A stretch of DNA of 64,000 bases from CAUVKI01 sp963552605 (GCA_963552605.1 CAUVKI010000002.1:36652-100651), one strand, 5' to 3'. Shown: positions 26,382 to 35,930, counted from the stretch's first letter. The notes: a model not told the origin generated them from the sequence alone. Numbers and translations: made by a program.

Positions 26382-26831
26382 TCACACCTCAGAGCAAAGT
26401 TTCTTCATTATGTTGAACGTTACGATACTGTCATTCACTTTATCTTCCGCTTTCCTTTCCTCTTGCAAAAATCTTTCATAGTCATGCTCTTTGAGTTTCT
26501 CGAAAGCCTTTTTATCCACCATAGCCTTAAGCATCTCGGATTTCTTCTCCTCAACTCCCACCCTGAGAATTTCTATCTTATTCTCCTGCGTCTCAATCTT
26601 ATCCGCAATCATTCTCAGGTACAAATCGTAACGCCTCATACAAACTATGTCCATACGCCCTTTTGCAGTTTCCATACTCTCCAGTGCGGAGTTTTTTTCC
26701 TTGAAAATAGCTTCCAATATATCCTCTTCACGATTGAGTTCAAAAACCGCATTCCCGTATTCTTCTTTTTTTTCCTGCTCAATACTCTCCTTCAGATCAA
26801 GCAAATTCTGCATCCTAAAATTATAGCTCAT
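26382..26831 (-). CDS. fliJ: Flagellar export chaperone FliJ
   Basis: A 149-residue, almost entirely alpha-helical coiled-coil protein ('FRMQNLLDLKESIEQEKKEE' at the start), matching FliJ in length, composition and position after fliI. FliJ enters the FliI hexamer like the gamma subunit of F-ATPase and recycles export chaperones. It overlaps fliI by four bases (ATGA). Confidence 0.88.
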   Translation of the reverse strand: MSYNFRMQNLLDLKESIEQEKKEEYGNAVFELNREEDILEAIFKEKNSALESMETAKGRMDIVCMRRYDLYLRMIADKIETQENKIEILRVGVEEKKSEMLKAMVDKKAFEKLKEHDYERFLQEERKAEDKVNDSIVTFNIMKKLCSEV

Positions 26832-28147
26832 TTAGCAGCACTGCCTATCATTTCCATATTCCGTACGGTCTCCTCATAAACCGCCACCTCATGAGTACCT
26901 TGTTTCAGAAAGCTGTTTATATCGTCATTTAACCTTATCGCAGTATCTATCTTGGGATTTGACCCCTCTTTGTATGCACCTATGTTAATCAAATCTTCAG
27001 CCTCTCTGTAAGTAGCCACCAAATCTTTCAGCTTCGAAGCGCAATCTCTATGCTCATCGTCGGTAACATTAGGCATAACCCTCGATATGCTGGCAAGGAC
27101 ATCAACGGCGGGATAATGATTTCCGTTGGCAAGTTTTCTTGACAAGACTATATGACCGTCCAATATTCCGCGCACCGTATCGGAAATAGGCTCATTCATA
27201 TCATCACCGTCAACCAACACCGTATATAAACCCGTAATGGTCCCCTTTCCCGATGCGCCGGCACGCTCCAAGAGCCTTGGCAAAGTTGCAAAGACCGAGG
27301 GAGTATATCCTTTGGTAACGGGCGGTTCTCCCGTTGCAAGTCCTATTTCACGCTGAGCCAAAGAAAACCTCGTCAAGGAGTCCATCATCAGAATAACATC
27401 AAGCCCCTTATCCCTGAAATATTCCGCAATTGAAGTCGCAACCATCGCACCTTTTTTTCTTATAAGTGCAGGCATATCGCTCGTCACAACCACAACAACC
27501 GATCTCTTAAGACCCTCTTCTCCCAAATCATTCTCAAGAAACTCTCTTACCTCTCTGCCCCGTTCTCCGATAAGGGCGATAACATTGATATCGGCACTTG
27601 AATTTCTCGCAAGCATACCCATAAGCGTACTCTTTCCGACGCCCGAACCTGAAAATATTCCCACCCGCTGTCCTTTACCGAAAGTCAGCATTCCGTCAAT
27701 AGCCCGTATTCCGACAGGCATAGGCTCGGTTATCATCTTACGACTCAAAGGATTTGGAGGAGAATTATCCACAGAATACGATTCCGAGGTGTTTACACTC
27801 CCGAGTCCGTCCATCGGAACCCCGAGTCCGTCCAACACCCTGCCTCTCAAACCCTCTCCCACTTCCACATCGAACGCACGACCTGTCGCCACGACAAGAC
27901 TTCCGCTTGATATTCCTTTCATCTCCCCTAAAGCCATAAGCAAAATATTCTTATCCCTAAACCCGACCACCTCTGAAAAAACCGGTTCTTTGGAATTATA
28001 GGGATATATAAGACACAACTCACCGATTGACGCAATAGGACCTTGAGATTCAATGGTCATACCCACAACTCTGGTTATACGTCCGGTGTATCTTACAAAG
28101 CGTTTCGATTCAATTTTCTCAATGTATTTGGTGAGATCCACCGCCAT
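26828..28147 (-). CDS. fliI: Flagellar export ATPase FliI
   Basis: A 439-residue ATPase related to the F1 beta subunit. Walker A 'GSGVGKST' is at 167-174, the catalytic 'IGERGREVREF' follows near 193, and Walker B is 'VILMMDSLTRF' near 250. It powers substrate delivery to the export gate with FliH and FliJ, its direct neighbours. It is full length for the family, and starts at the ATG at 28147, three bases after fliH. Confidence 0.96.
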   Translation of the reverse strand: MAVDLTKYIEKIESKRFVRYTGRITRVVGMTIESQGPIASIGELCLIYPYNSKEPVFSEVVGFRDKNILLMALGEMKGISSGSLVVATGRAFDVEVGEGLRGRVLDGLGVPMDGLGSVNTSESYSVDNSPPNPLSRKMITEPMPVGIRAIDGMLTFGKGQRVGIFSGSGVGKSTLMGMLARNSSADINVIALIGERGREVREFLENDLGEEGLKRSVVVVVTSDMPALIRKKGAMVATSIAEYFRDKGLDVILMMDSLTRFSLAQREIGLATGEPPVTKGYTPSVFATLPRLLERAGASGKGTITGLYTVLVDGDDMNEPISDTVRGILDGHIVLSRKLANGNHYPAVDVLASISRVMPNVTDDEHRDCASKLKDLVATYREAEDLINIGAYKEGSNPKIDTAIRLNDDINSFLKQGTHEVAVYEETVRNMEMIGSAAK

Positions 28148-28150
28148 ATT

Positions 28151-28927
28151 TTATACCTCGCCGCCCGACGCCTCACTTAAAAATTTCTTCAACTCACGCA
28201 ACTGCTTGGAAATGCTTATATCCACATTCCCTCTTTCAGTTTCTATTATGCAATCACCCTCCGCCATATCGGAGTCGCATTTTATGTCAATTTCGTCCAC
28301 AAAACCCAAACGCTCTTTCATTTCGTCCTTGTGAAGAACTAAATAGTCATAATCTTTCCTGCCGGTGATGATTGAGACAGCCCCTCTCGTATCCAAAAGC
28401 TTTATATTTTCTTCTACCATTGAAGCGATCAGTGTTTCATCTTCAACTGTAAGTTTTCTTACGATTTTTTCAAACATACTTGAAACCAATTTCACAACAT
28501 CGGTCTCCAAATCTTTCGCAAGTCTTTCTCTCACTCGGAAAATATCTTCGTGCAACTCCTTTGCATCTCTCAGTATATCTTCCCTTTCGCTCTCGACTTT
28601 CTCTCTGGATTCGACAATTCCCTGCTCTATCCCCTCATCATAACCTTTCTTTTTACCTATCTCATAGCCTTGAGACTGAGCTTCAGACTTTGCCTCCTCC
28701 ATCTCGCCTATCAGGCGAATTCTTAATTCTTCAACCGACTTTTCAGCTGTCTTTCTTATACTGATTGCCTGATTTCTTGCCTGCTCTATAATTCTTTCGG
28801 CTTCTTTTTCAGCCTCCTCAATAATCTCATCAGCTCTCTCGGTTTCAATGTCCAATGGAGAATCTTTAAGAGTTCCGATTTTACCTGAACTTGATACCTC
28901 AACAAAACATCCGGACTTTATTATCAT
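28151..28927 (-). CDS. fliH: Flagellar export ATPase regulator FliH
   Basis: A 258-residue protein with a long coiled coil rich in Glu, Arg and Ala (about 30-150, with several small-x3-small helix repeats such as 'AEKEAERIIEQARNQA') and a C-terminal FliH/V-ATPase E-type domain. It forms a dimer that binds and restrains FliI and docks it to the C-ring. It overlaps fliG by four bases. Confidence 0.9.
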   Translation of the reverse strand: MIIKSGCFVEVSSSGKIGTLKDSPLDIETERADEIIEEAEKEAERIIEQARNQAISIRKTAEKSVEELRIRLIGEMEEAKSEAQSQGYEIGKKKGYDEGIEQGIVESREKVESEREDILRDAKELHEDIFRVRERLAKDLETDVVKLVSSMFEKIVRKLTVEDETLIASMVEENIKLLDTRGAVSIITGRKDYDYLVLHKDEMKERLGFVDEIDIKCDSDMAEGDCIIETERGNVDISISKQLRELKKFLSEASGGEV

Positions 28928-29931
28928 AATACCATCTCATCTCCGCCACGAGGCGTGATAATTTCTCCCTCTTCTTCAAGCTTTCTGATTACATTCACAA
29001 TATTTTGTTGAGCATCTTCTATATCCTTGAGTCTTACAGGACCCATAAACTCTATATCTTCCTTTATCATTTCCACCAAACGTGAAGACATATTCCCGAA
29101 TATCTTATCCTTAACTTCATCACTTGCACTCTTAAGGGAAATAGCCCATTGAGAGTTGTCAACATCTCGGATAATGCGTTGAACACTTCTTGCATCAAGC
29201 CCGACAATATCCTCGAACACAAACATTCTCTTTTTGATCTCTTCACTAAGCTCAGGATTCCCTACTTCCAACTCTTCCATTATGTTCCTTTCGGCAGATC
29301 TGTCAACGGAGTTCAATATATCAACAACGCTTTGAATCCCTCCGGTGGTAGTATAATCCTGCGAAAGAATATTGGAAAACTTACTCTCAAGCACTTCCTC
29401 AACCTCTCTCACAACTTCGGGAGAAGTGCGATCCATAAGCGCAATACGCTCAATAACTTCAGGTTGTTTCTCAACCGGAAGACTCGAAAGGAGCAATGAC
29501 GCCTGCTGAGCCGGCATATATGAAAGTACCAAAGCGATAGTCTGGGGGTGCTCGTTTTGGATATAGTTGAGAAGCTGATTGGGGTCAGCCTTTCTGATAA
29601 ATTCAAACGGCTTGACGTGCAGAGAACTCGTGAGTTTCCCTATTATGTCTATCGCCTTGTCCGAACCCACAGCCTTCTCCAAAACTTCCTTGGCATAGTT
29701 GATTCCACCCTCGGAAATATATTCCTGAGCCAAACAAATCTGATAAAACTCTTCAATGATCTCCTGTTTATCCTCAGGAGACACCATACGCATATTCGCA
29801 ATCTGAAGCGTAAGATCCTCTATTTCCTCCTCGGAGAGGTGTTGAAAGATCTTTGCCGACTTATCAGGTCCGAGAGCAATCAAAAGTATAGCCGTTTTTT
29901 CTCTTCCATTATATTTTCTTGAAGTTGCCAT
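28924..29931 (-). CDS. fliG: Flagellar motor switch protein FliG
   Basis: A 335-residue FliG with the three classical domains. The middle domain carries 'NEHPQTIALVLSYM' (the EHPQ motif that binds FliM) near residue 128. The C-terminal domain carries 'FVFEDIVGLDARSVQRIIRDVD', here cut as FVFEDIVGLDAR and SVQRIIRDVD, whose charged helix contacts MotA to generate torque. It lies between fliF and fliH. Confidence 0.96.
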   Translation of the reverse strand: MATSRKYNGREKTAILLIALGPDKSAKIFQHLSEEEIEDLTLQIANMRMVSPEDKQEIIEEFYQICLAQEYISEGGINYAKEVLEKAVGSDKAIDIIGKLTSSLHVKPFEFIRKADPNQLLNYIQNEHPQTIALVLSYMPAQQASLLLSSLPVEKQPEVIERIALMDRTSPEVVREVEEVLESKFSNILSQDYTTTGGIQSVVDILNSVDRSAERNIMEELEVGNPELSEEIKKRMFVFEDIVGLDARSVQRIIRDVDNSQWAISLKSASDEVKDKIFGNMSSRLVEMIKEDIEFMGPVRLKDIEDAQQNIVNVIRKLEEEGEIITPRGGDEMVL

Positions 29932-29943
29932 ATCCCGCCCCTT

Positions 29944-31494
29944 CTACTCGTTTAACCAATTTCTCAAAAGCTGCACAACCGCTTCAGGATTTTGCTCAAT
30001 AAACATATCTATTTGACGCTTCATCTTGGAATCTTCCGTCTCAAATTCCAAACTTTCCTCGTCTTCTTCTTCCTGCTGCTGTTGTTGAAGTCTTCTCTGT
30101 CTTTCTTCTTCCGCAAGGAGAGCCTTGAGTTCTTCTTCCTCTCTCTTCTTTTTCTTATGTCTCAGAATTAAGAACACAATCAATGCCGAGAGAAGAATAA
30201 GGACAATAGCACCTATCCACCAGTATTTTTGAACAACTCCGGGAGATTCTTCCTGAGCGTTCGGATCGGATTTCTCCGCAAATTCCTGAGCCGTTACGGA
30301 AACAGTCTTAACCTTTGAACCGACTGAAGCTTTCACCATATTTATATAATCTTCCTTAAGCTCATCAGTCAACTCTTCTCCGGGTAAAACTTTCCTATTC
30401 AAAACCACCGAAACCGTAACTTCCTTTATCTGCCCCGGAGTTTTTCTCACCTCTGTCTGACGCTCGTTTAACTCATAGTTGGTTGTGGATTGATTTTTCT
30501 TATATGTCGAACCGCCTCCGTTTTGAAGCACATCATCTTCAACATTGGATTCGGTGCCGGGAGCACCTTCCGCTCCTTGCCCCTTAGCCTCCTCATTAAG
30601 AAGCTCTTGAGAACGAACCAAACCGCCCTCCTCACCTTCTATGGGAGGGTTGTAGATTTTTTCGACCTCCTTCTCAAGATCCATATCCAAATCCACATTT
30701 ACTATTACATTGGCATTATTCTTACCAACAATAGTCTCAAGCATATTTCTAATCTTCTGCTCATATGTTGAAGCAAGAGTCCTTGCACGCGCATAGGACT
30801 CGGTGGACACGCTGTCCTCTCCTGAAACTTTCGAGAGCACATCTCCGTAGTTATCCGTAACGGACACATTGTCCTGTTTGAGCTTAACAGTTGAATGAGC
30901 CACGAGATTTTGAATAGCTTTTACTATCTCATTTCTCTTGGTACCGCCTCCGTCCCAGTTTATGTACACGGACGCCGTCGGCAACACTTCCTGCTCACTT
31001 AAAACGAAATTACTGTTATCTGGCATCTCAAGCATTACCGTCGCATCAGTAATCCCCTCTATGGACTTTATGGTCTTCTCCAAAGTTGCTTCTTTAAGCC
31101 TCTGCAATCTGACATTCTTATCAAATGAGGTCTGACTCCAACTCGTATCTTGGAACATCTTATCGTAGTCATAACCTGCAGACGGCAAATTTTGTCCTGC
31201 AAGATCAATCCTCGTCTTATCTACCCTATCCTTAGGAACCAATATCGTCGAATTGCCCTGAAGAGTGTAAGGAACGGAGAGTTCATCCAACGCTTTGGTG
31301 ATCTTTGACTGATCCTGAAGATTTAACCCGCTGTATAAGACTGCATATTCAACCTTAGTAGCGTTTCTCACAAGCAATACTAAAATTACGACCACAGCCA
31401 ACGCAATTACGGCTATGGTAATTTTTCTGGATCTTTGGAGACCTTTCCAGTATTCAATTATTTTATCCCTGTATTTAATAAATGTCTCTTGCAA
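29944..31494 (-). CDS. fliF: MS-ring protein FliF
   Basis: A 516-residue FliF: a first membrane helix (about 26-43), a large extracytoplasmic region of ring-building modules, a second membrane helix (about 427-447), and a cytoplasmic C-terminal tail that binds FliG ('QIDMFIEQNPEAVVQLLRNW'). The tail between the helix and this motif is unusually rich in Glu and Gln. The start is a TTG at 31494, after AGGAGCGG. It is the platform for the switch and the export apparatus. Confidence 0.95.
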   Translation of the reverse strand: MQETFIKYRDKIIEYWKGLQRSRKITIAVIALAVVVILVLLVRNATKVEYAVLYSGLNLQDQSKITKALDELSVPYTLQGNSTILVPKDRVDKTRIDLAGQNLPSAGYDYDKMFQDTSWSQTSFDKNVRLQRLKEATLEKTIKSIEGITDATVMLEMPDNSNFVLSEQEVLPTASVYINWDGGGTKRNEIVKAIQNLVAHSTVKLKQDNVSVTDNYGDVLSKVSGEDSVSTESYARARTLASTYEQKIRNMLETIVGKNNANVIVNVDLDMDLEKEVEKIYNPPIEGEEGGLVRSQELLNEEAKGQGAEGAPGTESNVEDDVLQNGGGSTYKKNQSTTNYELNERQTEVRKTPGQIKEVTVSVVLNRKVLPGEELTDELKEDYINMVKASVGSKVKTVSVTAQEFAEKSDPNAQEESPGVVQKYWWIGAIVLILLSALIVFLILRHKKKKREEEELKALLAEEERQRRLQQQQQEEEDEESLEFETEDSKMKRQIDMFIEQNPEAVVQLLRNWLNE

Positions 31495-31513
31495 AATTCA
31501 CCGCTCCTAAGCA

Positions 31514-31819
31514 TTATATTTGAATACGCATAATCTCCTTATAAGTATCAACAAGTTTTCCTCTCACAGCCATATACGCCTGAAGGGTGAGACTAGCTTT
31601 TTCGGACTGTATCATCACGTCCTCTACACTATCTATCTTTCCTGCCGCAAACGCTTTTTTCATTTCATCGTTCTTTATCTGCTCATTCTTAACTTCGGAA
31701 ACCGCTCGATTTAGAACCTCCGAAAAAGTCGTTACAGCCGAAGGTGTTTCATATTCCTTGTCTATCACACCTCTGACGGACATTCCGTTATATATCTGAG
31801 TAAGCGGACTGATATTCAT
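31514..31819 (-). CDS. fliE: MS-ring/rod junction protein FliE
   Basis: A 101-residue FliE, matching the family in size and C-terminal helical hairpin ('VEDVMIQSEKASLTLQAYMA', 'GKLVDTYKEIMRIQI'). It connects the MS ring to the proximal rod. It lies between flgC and fliF, as in most Firmicutes. GGAGG is placed well before the ATG at 31819. Confidence 0.93.
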   Translation of the reverse strand: MNISPLTQIYNGMSVRGVIDKEYETPSAVTTFSEVLNRAVSEVKNEQIKNDEMKKAFAAGKIDSVEDVMIQSEKASLTLQAYMAVRGKLVDTYKEIMRIQI

Positions 31820-31822
31820 AAA

Positions 31823-32263
31823 TTACCTCCCTGTTATCTCCAATGCTTTGGTCATCATAGCCTTGGCGGTGGATATCGCCGTTATGTTGGAATCATAAGC
31901 ACGCTGCGCACTTATCATATCAACCATCTCTTTTACCACGCTCACATTGGGCATCAAAACATAGCCCTCTTTGTCCGCATCGGGATGCCCCGGCTCATAC
32001 ACGCTCACAAACTCCGAAGGATCCTCTTTGATACGAGAAACTTTCACACCCTTGAAATCATTTTTCCCAAGTTTCTCACCCAAAATATGTTCAAAGGGAG
32101 ATTTCTTATATTCTCTGAAAACCGGAATTTTCCTGCGATAAGGCGTACCCCCTGCAGTACGGGTGGTTTTGCTGTTTGCAATATTTTCAGAAATTATATC
32201 CATTCTCGTCTTCTCAGCGGTCAAAGCCGTTGCGGAGATATTCATATAATCAAAAAGCCCCAT
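31823..32263 (-). CDS. flgC: Proximal rod protein FlgC
   Basis: A 146-residue rod protein with the N-terminal 'NISATALTAEKTRMDIISEN' signature, the 'NIANSKTTRT' loop and the C-terminal 'VDMISAQRAYDSNITAISTA' helix. It builds the rod with FlgB. Two adjacent ATGs (32266 and 32263) are possible; I take the second because GGAGG in the end of flgB then has a six-base spacing. It overlaps the flgB stop. Confidence 0.94.
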   Translation of the reverse strand: MGLFDYMNISATALTAEKTRMDIISENIANSKTTRTAGGTPYRRKIPVFREYKKSPFEHILGEKLGKNDFKGVKVSRIKEDPSEFVSVYEPGHPDADKEGYVLMPNVSVVKEMVDMISAQRAYDSNITAISTAKAMMTKALEITGR

Positions 32264-32661
32264 CATTTTCCTCCTTCTTGAATTGCAGAGCGATATCTCT
32301 CAAACTCTTTGCGCACGAAATCGGTCGCAGCACTATACTTGTAGTACGTCTTCCAAATTTCAAGGTTTTCAACATCTATGTCCACGCTGTTTCCGTCAAA
32401 ACGATACGAATCCTTATCGGTTTTAATTACCGCCTCAAACGGAGTTTTAGGATTTGTTATGTGAACATCATGGGTTTTTCTCATTCGGATTTTCTTGTTT
32501 CCGTCCAAGATGTCCTTAAGCTGCGTTTCAAAATCCGTATACTTCCTCTTGTAGTTGGGAGTGTTTTGATTCGCTATGTTTTGAAGAGTCGCATCTCTCC
32601 TCGCCGACAACCCGTTCATAGCCATCTGATAAAACCCCACATTGGAAAACATATCAAGCAT
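32263..32661 (-). CDS. flgB: Proximal rod protein FlgB
   Basis: A 132-residue rod protein: 'ALQNIANQNTPNYKRKYTDFE', given here by its core NIANQNTPNYKR near residue 28, and a C-terminal helix. It is the first gene of the motility operon, as in Bacillus subtilis. Its 88-base upstream region carries the predicted operon promoter. A weak site (AAGGAAGTGA) about ten bases from the ATG at 32661 is the likely ribosome binding site. Confidence 0.93.
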   Translation of the reverse strand: MLDMFSNVGFYQMAMNGLSARRDATLQNIANQNTPNYKRKYTDFETQLKDILDGNKKIRMRKTHDVHITNPKTPFEAVIKTDKDSYRFDGNSVDIDVENLEIWKTYYKYSAATDFVRKEFERYRSAIQEGGK

Positions 32662-32710
32662 AAAGCAATCACTTCCTTAAAAAAAATATGTTGATTAAAC
32701 ATCCACTCAT

Positions 32711-32742
32711 AAGATAATAGCAAATATTATTATCTTTGTACA
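32711..32742 (-). promoter_or_regulatory. Predicted motility operon promoter with operator-like palindrome
   Basis: On the minus strand TGTACA (32742-32737), 17 bases, then TATTAT (32719-32714) forms a plausible SigA promoter. A perfect 9-bp inverted repeat, AAGATAATA and TATTATCTT with 8 bases between (32711-32719, 32728-32736), covers the spacer and the -10. Its symmetry suits a dimeric repressor. It might instead be an RNA hairpin of a topA read-through transcript. About ten bases further lies a weak 5-bp stem followed by eight T residues (32702-32679), a possible attenuator just before flgB. Confidence 0.45.
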
Positions 32743-32749
32743 GCTTTTT

Positions 32750-34831
32750 TTATACTTTTTCCGTATTAGTCCTAAAACTGCACTGAGTGTTTGAACACTT
32801 CAAAAAATCCCCTTTTTTCCTCTTCTTAAGAACCATTAAACTTCCGCACACTTCGCACTTATCGTTGGTGGGCATATCCCACGAAACATAATCGCATTCG
32901 GGATAGCGGGAGCATCCGTAAAAAATTTTACCCCCCTTGGAGGTAAGCTCCACAACTTCACCTGCACACTTAGGACATTTCACCCCTATTTCTTTAAGTA
33001 TGGGCTTGGTGTTCTTGCATTCGGGAAATCCCGAACACGCCAAAAACTTTCCATACCTCCCGTCTTTTATCAGCATGGGTTTTCCGCATTTTTCGCAAAG
33101 CTCGGAAGAATAAACAACTTCCTGTTTTTTTCTCTCTATCTCTCCATCCGCCTTCTCCATCGCTTTTTCAAACGGAGGGTAGAAGCTTTTTAGCACTTCT
33201 TTATAGGAAATTCCCCCGTCCGCAATATTATCCAGCTTATCTTCCATTTCGGAGGTGAATTTCTCATTGATTATATCCGGAAAATACTCCCCGAGTATTC
33301 CGTTGACTTTTCGTCCCAATTCCGTCGGAACGAATGCCTTGGCTTCAATAGTGCAGTAGGAACGGGAAGTAAGAATGGAAACGATGGTGGCGAAAGTTGA
33401 AGGTCTCCCGACATTTAATTCTTCCAGTCTTTTTATAAGAGAAGCTTCGGTGAAACGTGCCGGAGGTTTTGTGAAATGCTGTTTGGGTATCATCTCCTTT
33501 TCTTCCAGCACCTCTCCGCCTTTCAAAGTTATGGAAACGCTCTCAGGTTTCTCCTCCGAGTCGTTATATACTATCAAATAACCCGCAAATTTCATATGCT
33601 GCGCATTCATTCTGAATACATAGTCATTATTTACGATCGAAGCTTGTGTGGTGCTGTAAGATGCGGGAGACATCTGTGAGGCTATAAATTTCTTCCATAT
33701 GAGATCATATAGTTTAAACTGATCTTTGGTCAGATAACCTGAAATCGACTCCGGAGTGCGAAAAGTATCTGTAGGGCGAATTGCCTCATGCGCGTCTTGC
33801 GCTTCCTTGCGCTTCTTTCCGGAGTAGTTGGTGGATTTGGAATATTCTTTTCCATAGGTTTCGATAATGTACTCCGATGCGGAGCTTACAGCTTCCTCGG
33901 ATAACCTTACCGAATCGGTACGCATATATGTAATAAGTCCTACGGAGTCACCCTCTCCCACATCCACTCCCTCATAAAGCATTTGCGCAATCTGCATGGT
34001 CTTTGCGGAAGCGAACCCGAGTTTTTTTGAAGCCTCCTGCTGCAAGGTGCTGGTGATGAAAGGAGGTGAAGAATTTCTCTTCTTGCTCCCTTTCCGAACC
34101 TTTCTTACCTCGTAATTTTTTTTGTCCAGTTCCGAAACTATTTTAAGCATCTCTTCCCTATTTTTTATGTCAAGTTTTTCCTCTTTCTCTCCTGACAACC
34201 TGCCGTAAAAACCGGCTGTGTATTCCTTATCTCCATCTGTAATTACAGCCTCTATGCTCCAGTATTCCTCCGGATTGAAACTCTCTATTTCAAATTCTCT
34301 GTCACAAACTATCTTTAATGCAACGGATTGCACTCTTCCGGCACTGAGCCCCTTTTGAACTTTATTCCAAAGGAGAGGACTTATCTTATATCCCACAATC
34401 CTATCGAGTATCCTCCTTGCCTGTTGTGCGTCGACCAAATCCTCATCTATGGCACGAGGGTTTTTTATAGCTTTTTGAATTATGTCTTTTGTGATTTCAT
34501 GAAACTCCACACGGTTCTTTTCCTTGGGATCTATATCCAGTATGTGTTCCAAGTGCCACGAAATCGCCTCCCCCTCCCTGTCGGGGTCTGTTGCCAGATA
34601 GACCTTATCCGCTTTCTTTGCGGCATCTTTTATCTTGTTTATCACATCGCCCTTGCCTCGGATATTGATGTATTTTGGGGTAAAATCATTCTCCAAATCC
34701 ACACCCAAGCGGCTTTTAGGAAGATCTCTGACATGTCCCACCGAGGCGATGACCTTGAAATTTTTTCCTAAAAATTTTGCAATGGTTCTCGCCTTTGCCG
34801 GAGACTCAACTATCACCAAATTATGTTTCAA
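32750..34831 (-). CDS. topA: DNA topoisomerase I
   Basis: A 693-residue type IA topoisomerase. The Toprim domain has Glu9 ('VIVESPAKA') and the DxD at 82-84 ('ATDPDREGEA'); the catalytic tyrosine is Tyr302 in 'ITYMRTDSVRL'. Three C-terminal zinc-ribbon modules (about 575-690) each have Cys pairs such as 'CEKCGKPM', 'CPKCAGEV' and 'CEVCGSLM'. It relaxes negative supercoils. The start is a TTG at 34831 with AGAGG eight bases upstream. The order dprA-topA is as in Bacillus; trmFO, xerC, hslVU and codY, which follow there, are missing here. Confidence 0.96.
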   Translation of the reverse strand: MKHNLVIVESPAKARTIAKFLGKNFKVIASVGHVRDLPKSRLGVDLENDFTPKYINIRGKGDVINKIKDAAKKADKVYLATDPDREGEAISWHLEHILDIDPKEKNRVEFHEITKDIIQKAIKNPRAIDEDLVDAQQARRILDRIVGYKISPLLWNKVQKGLSAGRVQSVALKIVCDREFEIESFNPEEYWSIEAVITDGDKEYTAGFYGRLSGEKEEKLDIKNREEMLKIVSELDKKNYEVRKVRKGSKKRNSSPPFITSTLQQEASKKLGFASAKTMQIAQMLYEGVDVGEGDSVGLITYMRTDSVRLSEEAVSSASEYIIETYGKEYSKSTNYSGKKRKEAQDAHEAIRPTDTFRTPESISGYLTKDQFKLYDLIWKKFIASQMSPASYSTTQASIVNNDYVFRMNAQHMKFAGYLIVYNDSEEKPESVSITLKGGEVLEEKEMIPKQHFTKPPARFTEASLIKRLEELNVGRPSTFATIVSILTSRSYCTIEAKAFVPTELGRKVNGILGEYFPDIINEKFTSEMEDKLDNIADGGISYKEVLKSFYPPFEKAMEKADGEIERKKQEVVYSSELCEKCGKPMLIKDGRYGKFLACSGFPECKNTKPILKEIGVKCPKCAGEVVELTSKGGKIFYGCSRYPECDYVSWDMPTNDKCEVCGSLMVLKKRKKGDFLKCSNTQCSFRTNTEKV

Positions 34832-34852
34832 TTGTCTTACCTCTGCTTTTTG

Positions 34853-35929
34853 TTAAACTAAGGCAAACCTGTTGCCCGAAAGTTCTTTAACAACTCCCTG
34901 CATTTCCAAAACCGTAAGCATTGCACCGACTGAAGAAACCGAGAGATCCAAACTCTCTGCAAGTTCATCAATAAACGCAAATCCTTCGCCCAATCTCTCC
35001 AAAATCTTTTTTTGCTCCGGAGTGTATTTTGTTTCAAAACTCTTTCCCGAATCCGACCTTTTTTTAAGTTTCTTAAAATCCGAAACTCCCTCTATTATGT
35101 CCTTGGCTCCAAGCAAAGGACACGCTCCGTCGTATATCAGAGAATTTGTCCCTTTACTGTATAAGCTGTCAATTCTCCCGGGCAGAGCAAAAACATCTCT
35201 CCCCTGTTCAAAGGCGGCGCTTGCAGTTATCAATGACCCGCTTTTTTCCTTGGCTTCAATTACCGCAACGGCGGAAGACAATCCCGAAATTATACGATTT
35301 CTCTGCGGAAAATTCTGGGGATAACCCGCAAGCCCGGGAGGAAATTCAGTAAGCAATAGATGATTTTTTCTCATCTCACAAAAAAGCTTACGATTTGCAG
35401 AAGGGTATTCCAAATCTATTCCCGTTCCTAAAACCCCGATAGTTTTCATTCCATTTTTGATGGCGCAATTGTGGGAGAGAGCGTCAACTCCGAGAGCAAC
35501 TCCACTCACAACGGTCATATCATATTGCGAAAGCTCTTTCATTATGTGCTCTACCGCCCACGAAGCATAAGCCGTACACTTTCTGGCTCCCACCATAGCC
35601 AAGAGATTGCCTTTTACCAGAGAAAAATCGCCCTCGTAGTATAAAACCCTCGGACAGTCCTCAATAAACCTGAGTTTTTCGGGATAATCCTCATCTTCAA
35701 CGGTCACCACATTGAAAAGTTCCAAAAGAGATGAAATTTTCTCCCTTGCCTGCTCAATAGAATAATCCTCCAACATCTTTTTATACTGAGACGGAGATAA
35801 TGCTTTTTTCAAATCTTTTCTGATTGAAGCGTCAAAAAAATCTTCCAAACTTCCGCATAATCTTTCTATGGCGGGATATTTATTCAAACTCAAATTATTA
35901 AGATTAAGCCACAACAAAAGTTCTCGCAT
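34853..35929 (-). CDS. dprA: DNA processing protein DprA
   Basis: A 358-residue DprA/Smf. The Rossmann-like core (about 85-290) has 'MVGARKCTAYA', 'VSGVALGVDALSH' and 'FPQRNRIISGLS', which form the single-strand DNA binding and dimerisation fold. A winged-helix DML1-like domain closes the C-terminus (about 295-358). DprA loads RecA onto incoming single-stranded DNA in natural transformation. No late com operon is in the window. It starts one base after comM ends. Confidence 0.94.
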   Translation of the reverse strand: MRELLLWLNLNNLSLNKYPAIERLCGSLEDFFDASIRKDLKKALSPSQYKKMLEDYSIEQAREKISSLLELFNVVTVEDEDYPEKLRFIEDCPRVLYYEGDFSLVKGNLLAMVGARKCTAYASWAVEHIMKELSQYDMTVVSGVALGVDALSHNCAIKNGMKTIGVLGTGIDLEYPSANRKLFCEMRKNHLLLTEFPPGLAGYPQNFPQRNRIISGLSSAVAVIEAKEKSGSLITASAAFEQGRDVFALPGRIDSLYSKGTNSLIYDGACPLLGAKDIIEGVSDFKKLKKRSDSGKSFETKYTPEQKKILERLGEGFAFIDELAESLDLSVSSVGAMLTVLEMQGVVKELSGNRFALV

Positions 35930-35930
35930 A

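Noticed and set aside
32662..32749. c-di-GMP riboswitch before flgB
   Set aside because: The gap is 88 bases, AT-rich, and lacks the conserved GEMM core; only the palindrome and a weak T-rich stem are seen.
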